Assembly: GCA_903924445.1 (NCBI GenBank)
Contig: CAIYBQ010000533.1
Span: 1-9,613, forward strand
Origin: an uncultured Armatimonadota bacterium
GTDB taxonomy: Bacteria; Armatimonadota; Armatimonadia; Armatimonadales; Armatimonadaceae
DNA length: 9,613 bases
Direction: 5' to 3'
The notes beneath the pieces are model-generated. The model saw nothing but the letters and a program-made list of their open reading frames with translations. It made no database searches and was not told where the DNA came from. This document shows, piece after piece, positions 1-5,564 of this stretch (its first letter is position 1; the number at the start of each line of letters is the position of its first letter). A program made the translations under genes and the position numbers.

Positions 1-58
1 GAACACGCGAAACCAAGTCACATTGAAAGTCATCAAGCCCCTCTAGGACAAGCCTAAA
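1..58. other. Window edge, nothing identified
   Basis: The 58 bases beyond the epimerase stop show no recognisable gene, terminator stem or repeat. Confidence 0.4.
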
Positions 59-982
59 TTAGATACCCCACCACGGCAGGCCCTGGGGTGGGTAGTAGTT
101 TTCAGTGGCTCCGCTGCATAGACTGTTAAGGTAGCCATCAAAGCCAAACTGCGGCCGGTAGCCAAGGACATCCATTGCCTTTGAAACTGGCCAGAGAGTA
201 CGCCCCCAAATCAACGGGCGGGCATCGACACCCTTTTCGGTAAACAACGCATTGCAACCTGGGAAGCGCTGCTCGAGAACTGCGAGAGGGTCTGTGTGGA
301 GCGCTTGGGCATCGGATGTCTCAAACGCCAACGGCGCCATGATGTTGAACGCATCAAAGCCGCCTTCCGGCTCGTGGGTCAGCGAGAGGTTGACCGCTTG
401 AGCCACATCACGGTCATCCACGCCGCCAAAGAGCAGCCGAAAGCCATACTTGTCGATGCTGCTCTCCGGCACAAACATCCCGAGGCGCAACGCCACGGTT
501 GTAATGCCCCACTTACGCGCATAAACAGCTGCCATTTCCTCGCAGAGCTTTTTGGACATCCCGTAGACATCCCCGGGCAAGAGGGCGTTGCTCTCATCCA
601 CAACACTCCACGCATCGTCAGGTGCCCGCGCGCTGTCGCCGTAAACACCCATCGTGGAGCAGAGGACAACGCGCTTGATGCCAGCCTCGCGGGCCGCCTC
701 GTAGATGTTGAACGTCCCCGTGACATTGATGGCCCAGAAGTCCTCAGGGCGCCATTTGGCCAAGTGGATACCGTGGAGCGCCGCCGCATGAACGATGGCA
801 TCCACACCGGAAATGGCTGCACGGACATCATCGATATTGCGGACATCCCCGACAAGCGTTTCCGCCCCACTCTCACCAAGAGCGCGGAAATCGAAGAGAC
901 GCAGCGAGTGTCCGGCTGCGGTGAGTGCGGGGATGATGGCGCGGCCGAGGTTGCCTCCGGCGCCGGTGATGAGGATCTTCAT
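59..982 (-). CDS. NAD-dependent epimerase/dehydratase (extended SDR)
   Basis: The 307-residue product is a cytoplasmic Rossmann-fold enzyme of the extended short-chain dehydrogenase family, which typically epimerises, dehydrates or oxidises nucleotide-sugars. The N-terminus MKILITGAGGNLG carries the dinucleotide-binding GxxGxxG loop at residues 7-13. An acidic residue (Asp31) ends the second strand, which favours NAD over NADP. Asp47-Val48 follows in the GDVRN segment. The catalytic set is visible: Ser109-Thr110 in CSTMGVYG and Tyr140-x3-Lys144 in YGMSK. The reading frame continues upstream to a GTG at 1036, but the Rossmann strand starts right at the ATG at 982, so I chose that start. No strong Shine-Dalgarno is seen. 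It is divergent from the hydrolase at 1061. The family is certain; the substrate cannot be told from sequence. Confidence 0.9.
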   Translation of the reverse strand: MKILITGAGGNLGRAIIPALTAAGHSLRLFDFRALGESGAETLVGDVRNIDDVRAAISGVDAIVHAAALHGIHLAKWRPEDFWAINVTGTFNIYEAAREAGIKRVVLCSTMGVYGDSARAPDDAWSVVDESNALLPGDVYGMSKKLCEEMAAVYARKWGITTVALRLGMFVPESSIDKYGFRLLFGGVDDRDVAQAVNLSLTHEPEGGFDAFNIMAPLAFETSDAQALHTDPLAVLEQRFPGCNALFTEKGVDARPLIWGRTLWPVSKAMDVLGYRPQFGFDGYLNSLCSGATENYYPPQGLPWWGI

Positions 983-1060
983 GATGGTTTCATTCCCGTA
1001 AGCAAGGCGTGTTTCCTGCGGCGGGTTGCATTCCACGCGGATGTCTGTTTTAAACAGGGA
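983..1060. promoter_or_regulatory. Divergent intergenic region with CTGTTT-T-AAACAG palindrome
   Basis: This 78-base gap separates the divergent epimerase and hydrolase starts. It contains a perfect inverted repeat with one central base, CTGTTT at 1045-1050 and AAACAG at 1052-1057, ending three bases before the hydrolase ATG and touching its AGGGA ribosome-binding-like bases. On the plus strand TTGCAT (1026-1031) sits 16 bases upstream of TTTTAA (1048-1053), a weak promoter-like pair that would initiate close to the ATG. A repressor site or simple chance are both possible. Confidence 0.3.
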
Positions 1061-1909
1061 ATGTACATCACCATCCCACGTGTAATGCTTGGTTGCCTTT
1101 TGGCTATGTCTTTATGGATGCCACTTCGGCCTGTACTAGCCGCTCAGGAAACCAAGAAGGTTGGACATACAACCATCCGGAACATTGCCTATCGGGAAAA
1201 TCCAGAGAGCGACAAAGGCATCGAGACACGGTGCAGGGTTGATGTCCATCACCCAAAGTCAAAAGGCTTTGCGACCGTGGTCTGGTTCCACGGCGGCGGG
1301 CTGACCGGAGGGAGCCGCGGGATTCCCGATGGCCTTAAAGACAAAGGTATCGCTGTCGTTGCGGCGGGTTATCGTCTCAACCCCGATGTGAAGTCACCAA
1401 CGTATATCGAAGATGCAGCCGCGGCCGTCGCGTGGACCATCAAGAATATCGGGAAGTATGGCGGCGACCCGAACAAGATTTTCGTGTCTGGGCATAGCGC
1501 GGGCGGCTACTTGAGCGCGATGATCGGTTTAGACAAGCGCTGGCTGGCGCCGCACGGAATCGATCCGGATACGCTTGCGGGTTTGATTCCGCTGAGCCCT
1601 CAGGCGATCACACACTACACGATTCGTAAGGAGAGGGGCATCGCGGACACAAAGGTGGTCGTGGATGACCTTGCGCCGATCAATCATGTCCGCCCGGATG
1701 CACCATCAATCCTCTTGGTGACGGGCGACCGCGAGCTGGAGTTACTGGGTCGCTACGAGGAAAATGCGTACTTCTGGCGGATGTTCAAGGTTGTCGGACA
1801 CAAGGATGTTCAGTTGAAGGAGCTCCAGGGCTTCAACCACGGGAACATGGGAGATGCGGCGCTGCCGCTGGTGGTGGAGTTTATTCGGAAGCGTGTGGGA
1901 GGAAAATGA
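1061..1909 (+). CDS. Secreted alpha/beta hydrolase (esterase/lipase, BD-FAE/HSL-like)
   Basis: The 282-residue protein is a serine hydrolase of the alpha/beta fold, probably an esterase acting on acylated carbohydrates or small esters outside the cytoplasm. Residues 9-27 form a hydrophobic signal-like stretch ending in PVLA-AQ, a plausible signal peptidase I site. The oxyanion motif HGGG is at residues 77-80. The nucleophile elbow GHSAGG gives Ser146, the acid is Asp223 in VTGDREL, and the histidine is His260 in GFNHGNM, so the triad is complete. The frame is open far upstream (to 296) only because it runs antisense through the epimerase. The ATG at 1061 has AGGGA directly before it. An alternative ATG at 1085 would still keep the signal core. 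The antitoxin-like gene follows 36 bases later on the same strand. Natural substrate unknown. Confidence 0.88.
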   Translation: MYITIPRVMLGCLLAMSLWMPLRPVLAAQETKKVGHTTIRNIAYRENPESDKGIETRCRVDVHHPKSKGFATVVWFHGGGLTGGSRGIPDGLKDKGIAVVAAGYRLNPDVKSPTYIEDAAAAVAWTIKNIGKYGGDPNKIFVSGHSAGGYLSAMIGLDKRWLAPHGIDPDTLAGLIPLSPQAITHYTIRKERGIADTKVVVDDLAPINHVRPDAPSILLVTGDRELELLGRYEENAYFWRMFKVVGHKDVQLKELQGFNHGNMGDAALPLVVEFIRKRVGGK

Positions 1910-1945
1910 GCTAGCGCATGCATCTTTTTTGGTACACAATTAGCA

Positions 1946-2233
1946 ATGAATGACGATAACGTGGGTTCCGACTTCGATGACTTTCTCCGTAGCGAAGGAA
2001 ACCTCGAAGCGGCAGAACACATCGCAAGTAAACGGGTGCTTGCGTTTCAGATTCGTGAAGCGTTGACTTCGGATGCGATTTCAGTATCCGAGCTCGCACG
2101 CCGGATGAACACCAGCCGCTCAAGCATCAATAGGCTTCTTGACCCGGATAATCCATCCGTGACCCTCGAAACAATGGAGCGGGTGGCAACGGCGATTGGT
2201 CGCCGGCTGGTTGTACAGATCCTGCCAGCGTAA
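1946..2233 (+). CDS. XRE-type HTH antitoxin-like regulator, no adjacent toxin
   Basis: This 95-residue protein is a small DNA-binding protein resembling the HigA-type/XRE antitoxins that usually sit beside a RelE/HigB-like toxin gene. A helical N-terminus (FDDFLRSEGNLEAAEHIASKR, residues 10-30) is followed by a helix-turn-helix at about 35-66. That region includes the motif SELARRMNTSRSSINRLLDP, then the conserved tail SVTLETMERVATAIGRRL. Length and order match the family. No toxin gene is present: upstream is the hydrolase and downstream the CotH gene converges from the other strand 25 bases away. The start lacks a Shine-Dalgarno, and CACAAT (1935-1940) lies five bases before the ATG, so the mRNA may be leaderless. 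Function as an orphan regulator is inferred. Confidence 0.85.
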   Translation: MNDDNVGSDFDDFLRSEGNLEAAEHIASKRVLAFQIREALTSDAISVSELARRMNTSRSSINRLLDPDNPSVTLETMERVATAIGRRLVVQILPA

Positions 2234-2258
2234 CCAATCGCCCGCGCACGGTTTCCAC

Positions 2259-3962
2259 CTACCGCTTCTTCTTTACCGGGACCACTGGCTTCTTGACGGG
2301 AGGCTTTGGCCTCGCCGCTGGCTTTACTGCTCCCGGTTGTGGCTTCAACGGCTGCAGCGGCTTCGCGGGTTCTGCACCCTTAGTCCGTAACAGCACCGGG
2401 CCATCAAACCAGACCTGGCCACGCCGGGCGCGGACTTCGCAGGTCAAAATGACTTCGCGTCGGTCATCGGTAACGGTGAATGGAAACAGGAGTTCCTTCT
2501 CTGTCGTGCCTTCAACCCGCTCGCTCCGGGACATGTCGCCAAGCCGGATTCCCGCGGCACTGGCATTTCCATCCTCCATAGCTTGGAGGTCTTTCGTCCG
2601 GCACTTGACCTTGAACGTGTACTCACCGGCCGCCAGAACAACGCTTGCGCGCCATGCAGCGATACAGACTCCGCTGCGACCAACCTTGATGGAATACGTC
2701 CACAGACCATTGTTCGAAACACCGCTTTCGAGCTTTGTGTCAGCAACCTGAAAGGTCTTCTTCCACTCGGCTGGGTAGCCCGTATTCGTCTCATCGAAGA
2801 CAAGAGGCGCAGGTAGCGGTGGCTCCGCGACGCGCAGCTGTCCGGCGACATTTGCGGCACGCTCCGGCACGCGACGCTTCCAGTCATCCGCAGCGGCTCT
2901 CTGCGCTTTGGCTGCATCATCACTGATCTGTTGCTGCGCATACAGAAGGCGCCCGGTGACCTGCTCGATGCCTTGCACCACAGGACCGTTCTGCGACATC
3001 AGAGGCAGCATTTCCGCGATACGCTTTCGGTACATCTGTCGCCAAGCCGGGTTTTGGAGAACAACCCCGGCAACCATCCCGCGAGGCTGATCGAACATCG
3101 AGAAGCCCGAATCTCCAAGCATCTGGTCCATGCCATGCGGCATGAAGTGCGCAACGCGCTTCGTATCGAAGTAGACACGGTAGTTGTTGACATTGTTGCA
3201 GTAGCCATCCCAGTGACAGAGCATCCGCTCACCAGCCATAAATGTCAGAAACGATGGAATATCGAGGGCTTTCTCGACCGCTTTCCAACGTTCGAATGGG
3301 TTTGGGAGGCGACAGGCATTTAGAAGTGCCGTGAGGTCAGCGCGGGTGTCCTCGCCTTTGCCAGCATCCCGCTCGAGTGGCGCATCGATGTCCTGGACAA
3401 ACCCACCATCGTAGAGGTTGCCATCCGGGTCTTTAAACCAACGCTTCAAAAATGTCTTGTCAAAGCCTTCCTTGAGGACATACATCCCGACATCCCGGCC
3501 ATTTAGCGAGACGCGTGCGTGTGAGACACGTGTCGCAGGATAGCCAGCGCTGCGGAAGAGCAGGGAGCTAGTGAATTCGGAAAGCAACGTGCCATCCTGG
3601 ACGGAGTTATTGAGATGGAACTTATCCATCCCATGGAAGCTCTGGCCTTTTTTGAACTTATCGACATTAATCGTCAGTGCTGGGCGGTCATCCCACGAGC
3701 GCGTACTCCCTGCTGCGCCTTTCAGCTTGATGGCGACATCCCGGTAGACGGTGCGGTCATTCTCAACCACCGTGCCGTGCACATACGGGCGTCCATCTTG
3801 CATAATTCGCTCGACTTCGCCCGACGGCAGCTCAACGCGTAGACGAAGGATTTCTCCGCGATCGAAATAGGTATCTGAGTCATCCATCGATGAGACAAAG
3901 CCTGCCCCGCCTGGGATAAAGCTGCGCGAAGCCGGGACCACAACACGTCGCAAATGCATCAT
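2259..3962 (-). CDS. CotH-kinase family protein with C-terminal beta-rich domain and basic tail
   Basis: The 567-residue protein belongs to the CotH kinase-like family, named after Bacillus spore-coat CotH, whose members phosphorylate proteins; many bacterial members are of unknown role. The CotH core spans about residues 35-345. It includes the nucleotide-loop-like KLKGAAGSTRS (79-89), KFHLNNS (114-120), the metal/catalytic segment HWDGYCNNVNNY (250-261) and HGMDQML with Asp279. The HWDG...HGMDQ form is typical of an environmental subgroup. Residues about 388-526 look like a beta-sandwich of the carbohydrate-binding type (YPAEWKKTF, LWTYSIKVG, GEYTFKVKC, QVWFDGPVLL). The last 37 residues are rich in Pro and Lys, ending KKPVVPVKKKR. 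No signal peptide is visible, which is odd for such a layout. The start is supported by a -10 box six bases upstream. A second ATG follows immediately (MM). Confidence 0.88.
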   Translation of the reverse strand: MMHLRRVVVPASRSFIPGGAGFVSSMDDSDTYFDRGEILRLRVELPSGEVERIMQDGRPYVHGTVVENDRTVYRDVAIKLKGAAGSTRSWDDRPALTINVDKFKKGQSFHGMDKFHLNNSVQDGTLLSEFTSSLLFRSAGYPATRVSHARVSLNGRDVGMYVLKEGFDKTFLKRWFKDPDGNLYDGGFVQDIDAPLERDAGKGEDTRADLTALLNACRLPNPFERWKAVEKALDIPSFLTFMAGERMLCHWDGYCNNVNNYRVYFDTKRVAHFMPHGMDQMLGDSGFSMFDQPRGMVAGVVLQNPAWRQMYRKRIAEMLPLMSQNGPVVQGIEQVTGRLLYAQQQISDDAAKAQRAAADDWKRRVPERAANVAGQLRVAEPPLPAPLVFDETNTGYPAEWKKTFQVADTKLESGVSNNGLWTYSIKVGRSGVCIAAWRASVVLAAGEYTFKVKCRTKDLQAMEDGNASAAGIRLGDMSRSERVEGTTEKELLFPFTVTDDRREVILTCEVRARRGQVWFDGPVLLRTKGAEPAKPLQPLKPQPGAVKPAARPKPPVKKPVVPVKKKR

Positions 3963-3968
3963 GGGGGG

Positions 3969-3974
3969 AGTATA
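3969..3974 (-). promoter_or_regulatory. -10 box TATACT for the CotH gene; leaderless start likely
   Basis: Read on the minus strand, TATACT (5 of 6 to TATAAT) is followed by six C residues and then the ATG at 3962. Transcription would begin at or within a base or two of the start codon. There is no Shine-Dalgarno. A weak -35-like ATGACC lies 19 bases upstream (3994-3999). Confidence 0.55.
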
Positions 3975-4141
3975 CGGGTCAGATGGGATTTACGGTCATC
4001 CGGGATGTTTTCATTTATTCAGTGACCTTATCAACACAGCGGCAGGCGGATAGGAAAAAGTAGCAAAATTGAGTATGGACGGTGTTTGAGAATCCGTGTC
4101 CAATGAGTGTGACCTCAATACCACTCAGGCCTCCCGGCGAA
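3975..4141. other. Gene-free stretch before the repeat array, with small inverted repeats
   Basis: No credible gene is seen here. TGAGTG (4104-4109) can pair with CACTCA (4122-4127). GCCTCCCGGC (4129-4138) is the exact complement of GCCGGGAGGC (4172-4181) inside repeat unit 1, making a 10-base-pair stem with a 33-base loop that no other unit has. Confidence 0.5.
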
Positions 4142-4269
4142 CCCGCTCCACGGTGTGAATGTTTCACTCTTGCCGGGAGGCTACTTTTTGATGAGAGGAT
4201 GATTTTTCTTTTTCTTTTTCTTTCATCTTGGACGATGCGTGTAACGTTACATCATTACCAAAGATTAGC
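4142..4269 (+). repeat. Array unit 1 (128 bases)
   Basis: Hairpin A occupies 4146-4179 and T5 is at 4185-4189. The T/C tract has three TTTTTC words. Hairpin B (4228-4261) contains the perfect 12-base palindrome TGTAACGTTACA at 4240-4251, flanked by TTGG and CCAA. Confidence 0.85.
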
Positions 4270-4391
4270 CCCGCTCCACGGTGTGAATGTTTCACTCTTG
4301 CCGGGAGGCTGCTTTTTTGACGAGGGAAAGATTTTTCTTTTTCTTTCATCTTGGACGATGCGTGTAACGTTACATCATTACCAAAGAGAGC
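4270..4391 (+). repeat. Array unit 2 (122 bases)
   Basis: Hairpin A is identical to unit 1. The T run is six long and the following segment reads GACGAGGGAAAG. The T/C tract has two TTTTTC words, exactly six bases shorter than unit 1. The palindrome TGTAACGTTACA recurs at 4363-4374. Confidence 0.85.
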
Positions 4392-4516
4392 CCCGCTCCA
4401 CGGTGTGAATGTTTCACTCTTGCCGGGAGGCCACTTTTTTTTGATGAGAGGAAGATTTTTCTTTTTCTTTCATCTTGGACGTTGCGATTAACGTTGCAAC
4501 CGTACCAAAGATTAAC
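4392..4516 (+). repeat. Array unit 3 (125 bases), hairpin B altered
   Basis: Hairpin A is identical to units 1-2, with a longer T run (T8). Hairpin B has changed: the TGTAACGTTACA palindrome is gone, but GTTGC and GCAAC now pair between conserved TTGG and CCAA flanks. Confidence 0.85.
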
Positions 4517-4642
4517 CCCGCTCCACGGTGTGAATGTTTCACTCTTGCCGGGAGGCTACTTTTTGATGAGAGGATGATTTTTCTTGATCTTCTACCGAAG
4601 TCCTCAACTTGATGTCACCTGGGGCGACCAAAGAAAGAGAGC
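4517..4642 (+). repeat. Array unit 4, second half diverged
   Basis: The first half matches unit 1 through GATGAGAGGATGATTTTTCTT, then diverges. In place of hairpin B, TTG-at-GTC (from about 4609) can pair with GAC-CAA near 4626-4631, and the ACCAAAG end is kept. Confidence 0.75.
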
Positions 4643-4681
4643 CACGCTCCACGCTGAGTTTTTTTCGTCTTACCGGGAGGC
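4643..4681 (+). repeat. Degenerate half-unit 5
   Basis: It retains CGCTCCACG at its start and CCGGGAGGC at its end, so the outer CTCC/GGGAG pairing survives. The inner GTGAA/TTCAC stem is replaced by GAGTTTTTTTCG. It stops five bases from the stop codon of the minus-strand gene at 4687. Confidence 0.6.
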
Positions 4682-4686
4682 CTCAC

Positions 4687-5244
4687 TCACTCCGAAATCA
4701 ACGCAATCCCTCTCCCGACCATGTCCACCAACAGCTCCTCATCCACATCCCAGTCAATGGGAATCTGAATCGTCTTCTTGTTAAGATTCAACCCGCCAAG
4801 CCGCGGCAAAAACTCTTCCAGCACAACCGGATTAAATGGCGCAATCAACACATGGTTCTTCGCAACCGAGAGACCAAAGACATACTCTTTCCCGCGCTTG
4901 ACCATCGGTTGGTTCCACGCAATCACCTGCTCCAGCTCCGGATATGCGTTTATGATCACACCGTAAATCTTGCGAACCAATGCCTGCTTTTCCGGGGAAT
5001 GCTCTTCCAGATAGCCATCCAGATCTTCGTAGCGACGGCTCGTCTTTGAACCGCGGCAAAACAGCACAACCGCACTCGCATGGGCCTGCGAAAACCCATG
5101 GCTCTCCCGGAAAACCGCTACCTGCTGCAAATACGGCTTGCCCGCGTGCTCCGCAAACACATCAAACCAAACCTGCATCGGCTGGCCATGCTTCTTCTCA
5201 ATCGCTGGAAATGCCGCATCACGATTCGGGTTCTTCTCTGCCAT
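4687..5244 (-). CDS. DUF4287-DUF1801 (YdhG-like) protein
   Basis: The 185-residue cytoplasmic protein combines two small domains. Residues about 20-62 (QVWFDVFAEHAGKPYLQQVAVFRESHGFSQAHASAVV) resemble DUF4287. Residues about 73-183 resemble the DUF1801/YdhG fold, with KIYGVIINAYPELEQVIAWNQPMVKRGKEYVFGLSVAKNHVLIAPF and the later KKTIQIPIDWDVDEELLVDMV. The combination recurs in bacteria and has no established biochemical role; DUF1801 proteins are related to iron-chaperone-like and YdeI-like folds. The ATG at 5244 is the natural start and no Shine-Dalgarno is visible. The gene stands alone. Its 3' end abuts the repeat array, and yebC diverges from it across a 320-base gap. Confidence 0.8.
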   Translation of the reverse strand: MAEKNPNRDAAFPAIEKKHGQPMQVWFDVFAEHAGKPYLQQVAVFRESHGFSQAHASAVVLFCRGSKTSRRYEDLDGYLEEHSPEKQALVRKIYGVIINAYPELEQVIAWNQPMVKRGKEYVFGLSVAKNHVLIAPFNPVVLEEFLPRLGGLNLNKKTIQIPIDWDVDEELLVDMVGRGIALISE

Positions 5245-5305
5245 GCTAAGTCAATTACCACCCGTCCACTGCAACAGCCACAGCGGTTTTCACCGTTAGT
5301 GACAT

Positions 5306-5347
5306 ATAAATGCGAAGCGACATCGGAGAGATTTTCGCTACATTTAT
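5306..5347 (+). promoter_or_regulatory. Twelve-base-pair hairpin in the yebC leader
   Basis: ATAAATG (5306-5312) pairs with CATTTAT (5341-5347), and AGCGA (5316-5320) pairs with TCGCT (5335-5339). A 3/1 internal loop separates the stems and the terminal loop is 14 bases. It overlaps the TATAAA box, so it may instead reflect an operator. Confidence 0.35.
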
Positions 5348-5403
5348 CCTCACCTCGCGATGTACAACGCTGAGAACGAATGCGGAACCGGCGCCATCGT
5401 CCC

Positions 5404-5448
5404 GTGGGCCGGGAGGCTCTTTGCAATCACCTATGGCCCACACCTCCC
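5404..5448 (+). promoter_or_regulatory. Crossing GTGGGCC/GGCCCAC and GGGAGG/CCTCCC pairings
   Basis: GTGGGCC (5404-5410) is the exact complement of GGCCCAC (5435-5441). The adjacent GGGAGG (5411-5416) is the exact complement of CCTCCC (5443-5448). The two stems cross, so they form either a tight pseudoknot or, more likely, alternative hairpins. The word GCCGGGAGGCT (5408-5418) is shared with the repeat array. Confidence 0.35.
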
Positions 5449-5549
5449 CAAGGGCTCCGGGCACGGATGCCATCGCGGACATCACCTTCCACTGAAACGC
5501 CGTACCCACACTGCAAATGGTAGACTTTCACGTCCAAAAGACGCGTTTT

Positions 5550-5555
5550 AAGGAG
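5550..5555 (+). promoter_or_regulatory. Ribosome-binding site of yebC
   Basis: AAGGAG lies nine bases before the ATG at 5565. It is the best Shine-Dalgarno in the window, contrasting with the genes that have none. Confidence 0.8.
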
Positions 5556-5564
5556 TAAGCACCG

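Larger units (their letters stand above)
4142..4681 (+). repeat. Tandem array of structured ~125-base units (four full, one degenerate)
   Basis: Units begin with CCCGCTCCACGG at 4142, 4270, 4392 and 4517, and a degraded copy begins at 4643. Period lengths are 128, 122, 125 and 126 bases, so they are not in one reading frame and the array is unlikely to be coding. Each full unit has, in order: hairpin A (CTCC-a-CGG-t-GTGAA, loop tgt, TTCAC-tcttg-CCG-GGAG); a T run four bases after the stem (after GCTAC or similar); a GATGAGAGGA-like segment; a tract of TTTTTC repeats; CATCTTGGAC; hairpin B; and ACCAAAG. The first three copies are nearly identical over full length. Hairpin A followed by T5-T8 resembles an intrinsic terminator in the plus orientation. 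Function unknown: candidates are tandem small RNAs, serial terminators, or protein-binding sites. Confidence 0.9.
5245..5564 (+). other. yebC leader / intergenic region with candidate RNA structures
   Basis: This 320-base gap holds no supported gene and no tRNA-like sequence. Visible items are a small CGGT-tttc-ACCG hairpin at 5284-5295, a TATAAA box at 5305-5310 without a convincing -35, the hairpin at 5306-5347, the crossing pairings at 5404-5448, a TAGACT box at 5521-5526, and the yebC ribosome-binding site. If transcription starts near 5315, the leader would be about 250 bases long. Confidence 0.45.

Noticed and set aside
983..1036. Upstream GTG start for the epimerase
   Set aside because: It would add 18 residues before the Rossmann strand that normally starts the family, and no ribosome-binding site supports it.
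296..1060. Long N-terminal extension of the hydrolase
   Set aside because: It runs antisense through the epimerase gene; the signal peptide begins only after 1061.
1910..1945. Intrinsic terminator after the hydrolase (T6 at 1925-1930)
   Set aside because: The T run is preceded only by short loopless palindromes (GCTAGC, GCATGC), not a proper stem-loop.
4082..4408. Open frame of 108 codons on the plus strand through the repeats
   Set aside because: The unit lengths shift the frame between copies and the product has low-complexity Phe/Leu runs from the T/C tract.
4142..4681. CRISPR array
   Set aside because: The repeated units are ~125 bases and nearly identical along their whole length, with no short repeats separated by unique spacers and no cas genes nearby.
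4142..4681. Type III toxin-antitoxin RNA repeats
   Set aside because: The downstream gene is on the opposite strand and is a DUF1801 protein, not a ToxN-like nuclease; the unit length is also far longer than usual for such antitoxin RNAs.
5255..5509. Minus-strand frame of 84 codons in the yebC upstream region
   Set aside because: No ribosome-binding site, no recognisable domain, and it overlaps the candidate leader structures.
5491..5520. 5S rRNA-like piece (TGAAACGCCGTA)
   Set aside because: Only a dozen bases resemble 5S rRNA and the surrounding sequence does not fit its helices.
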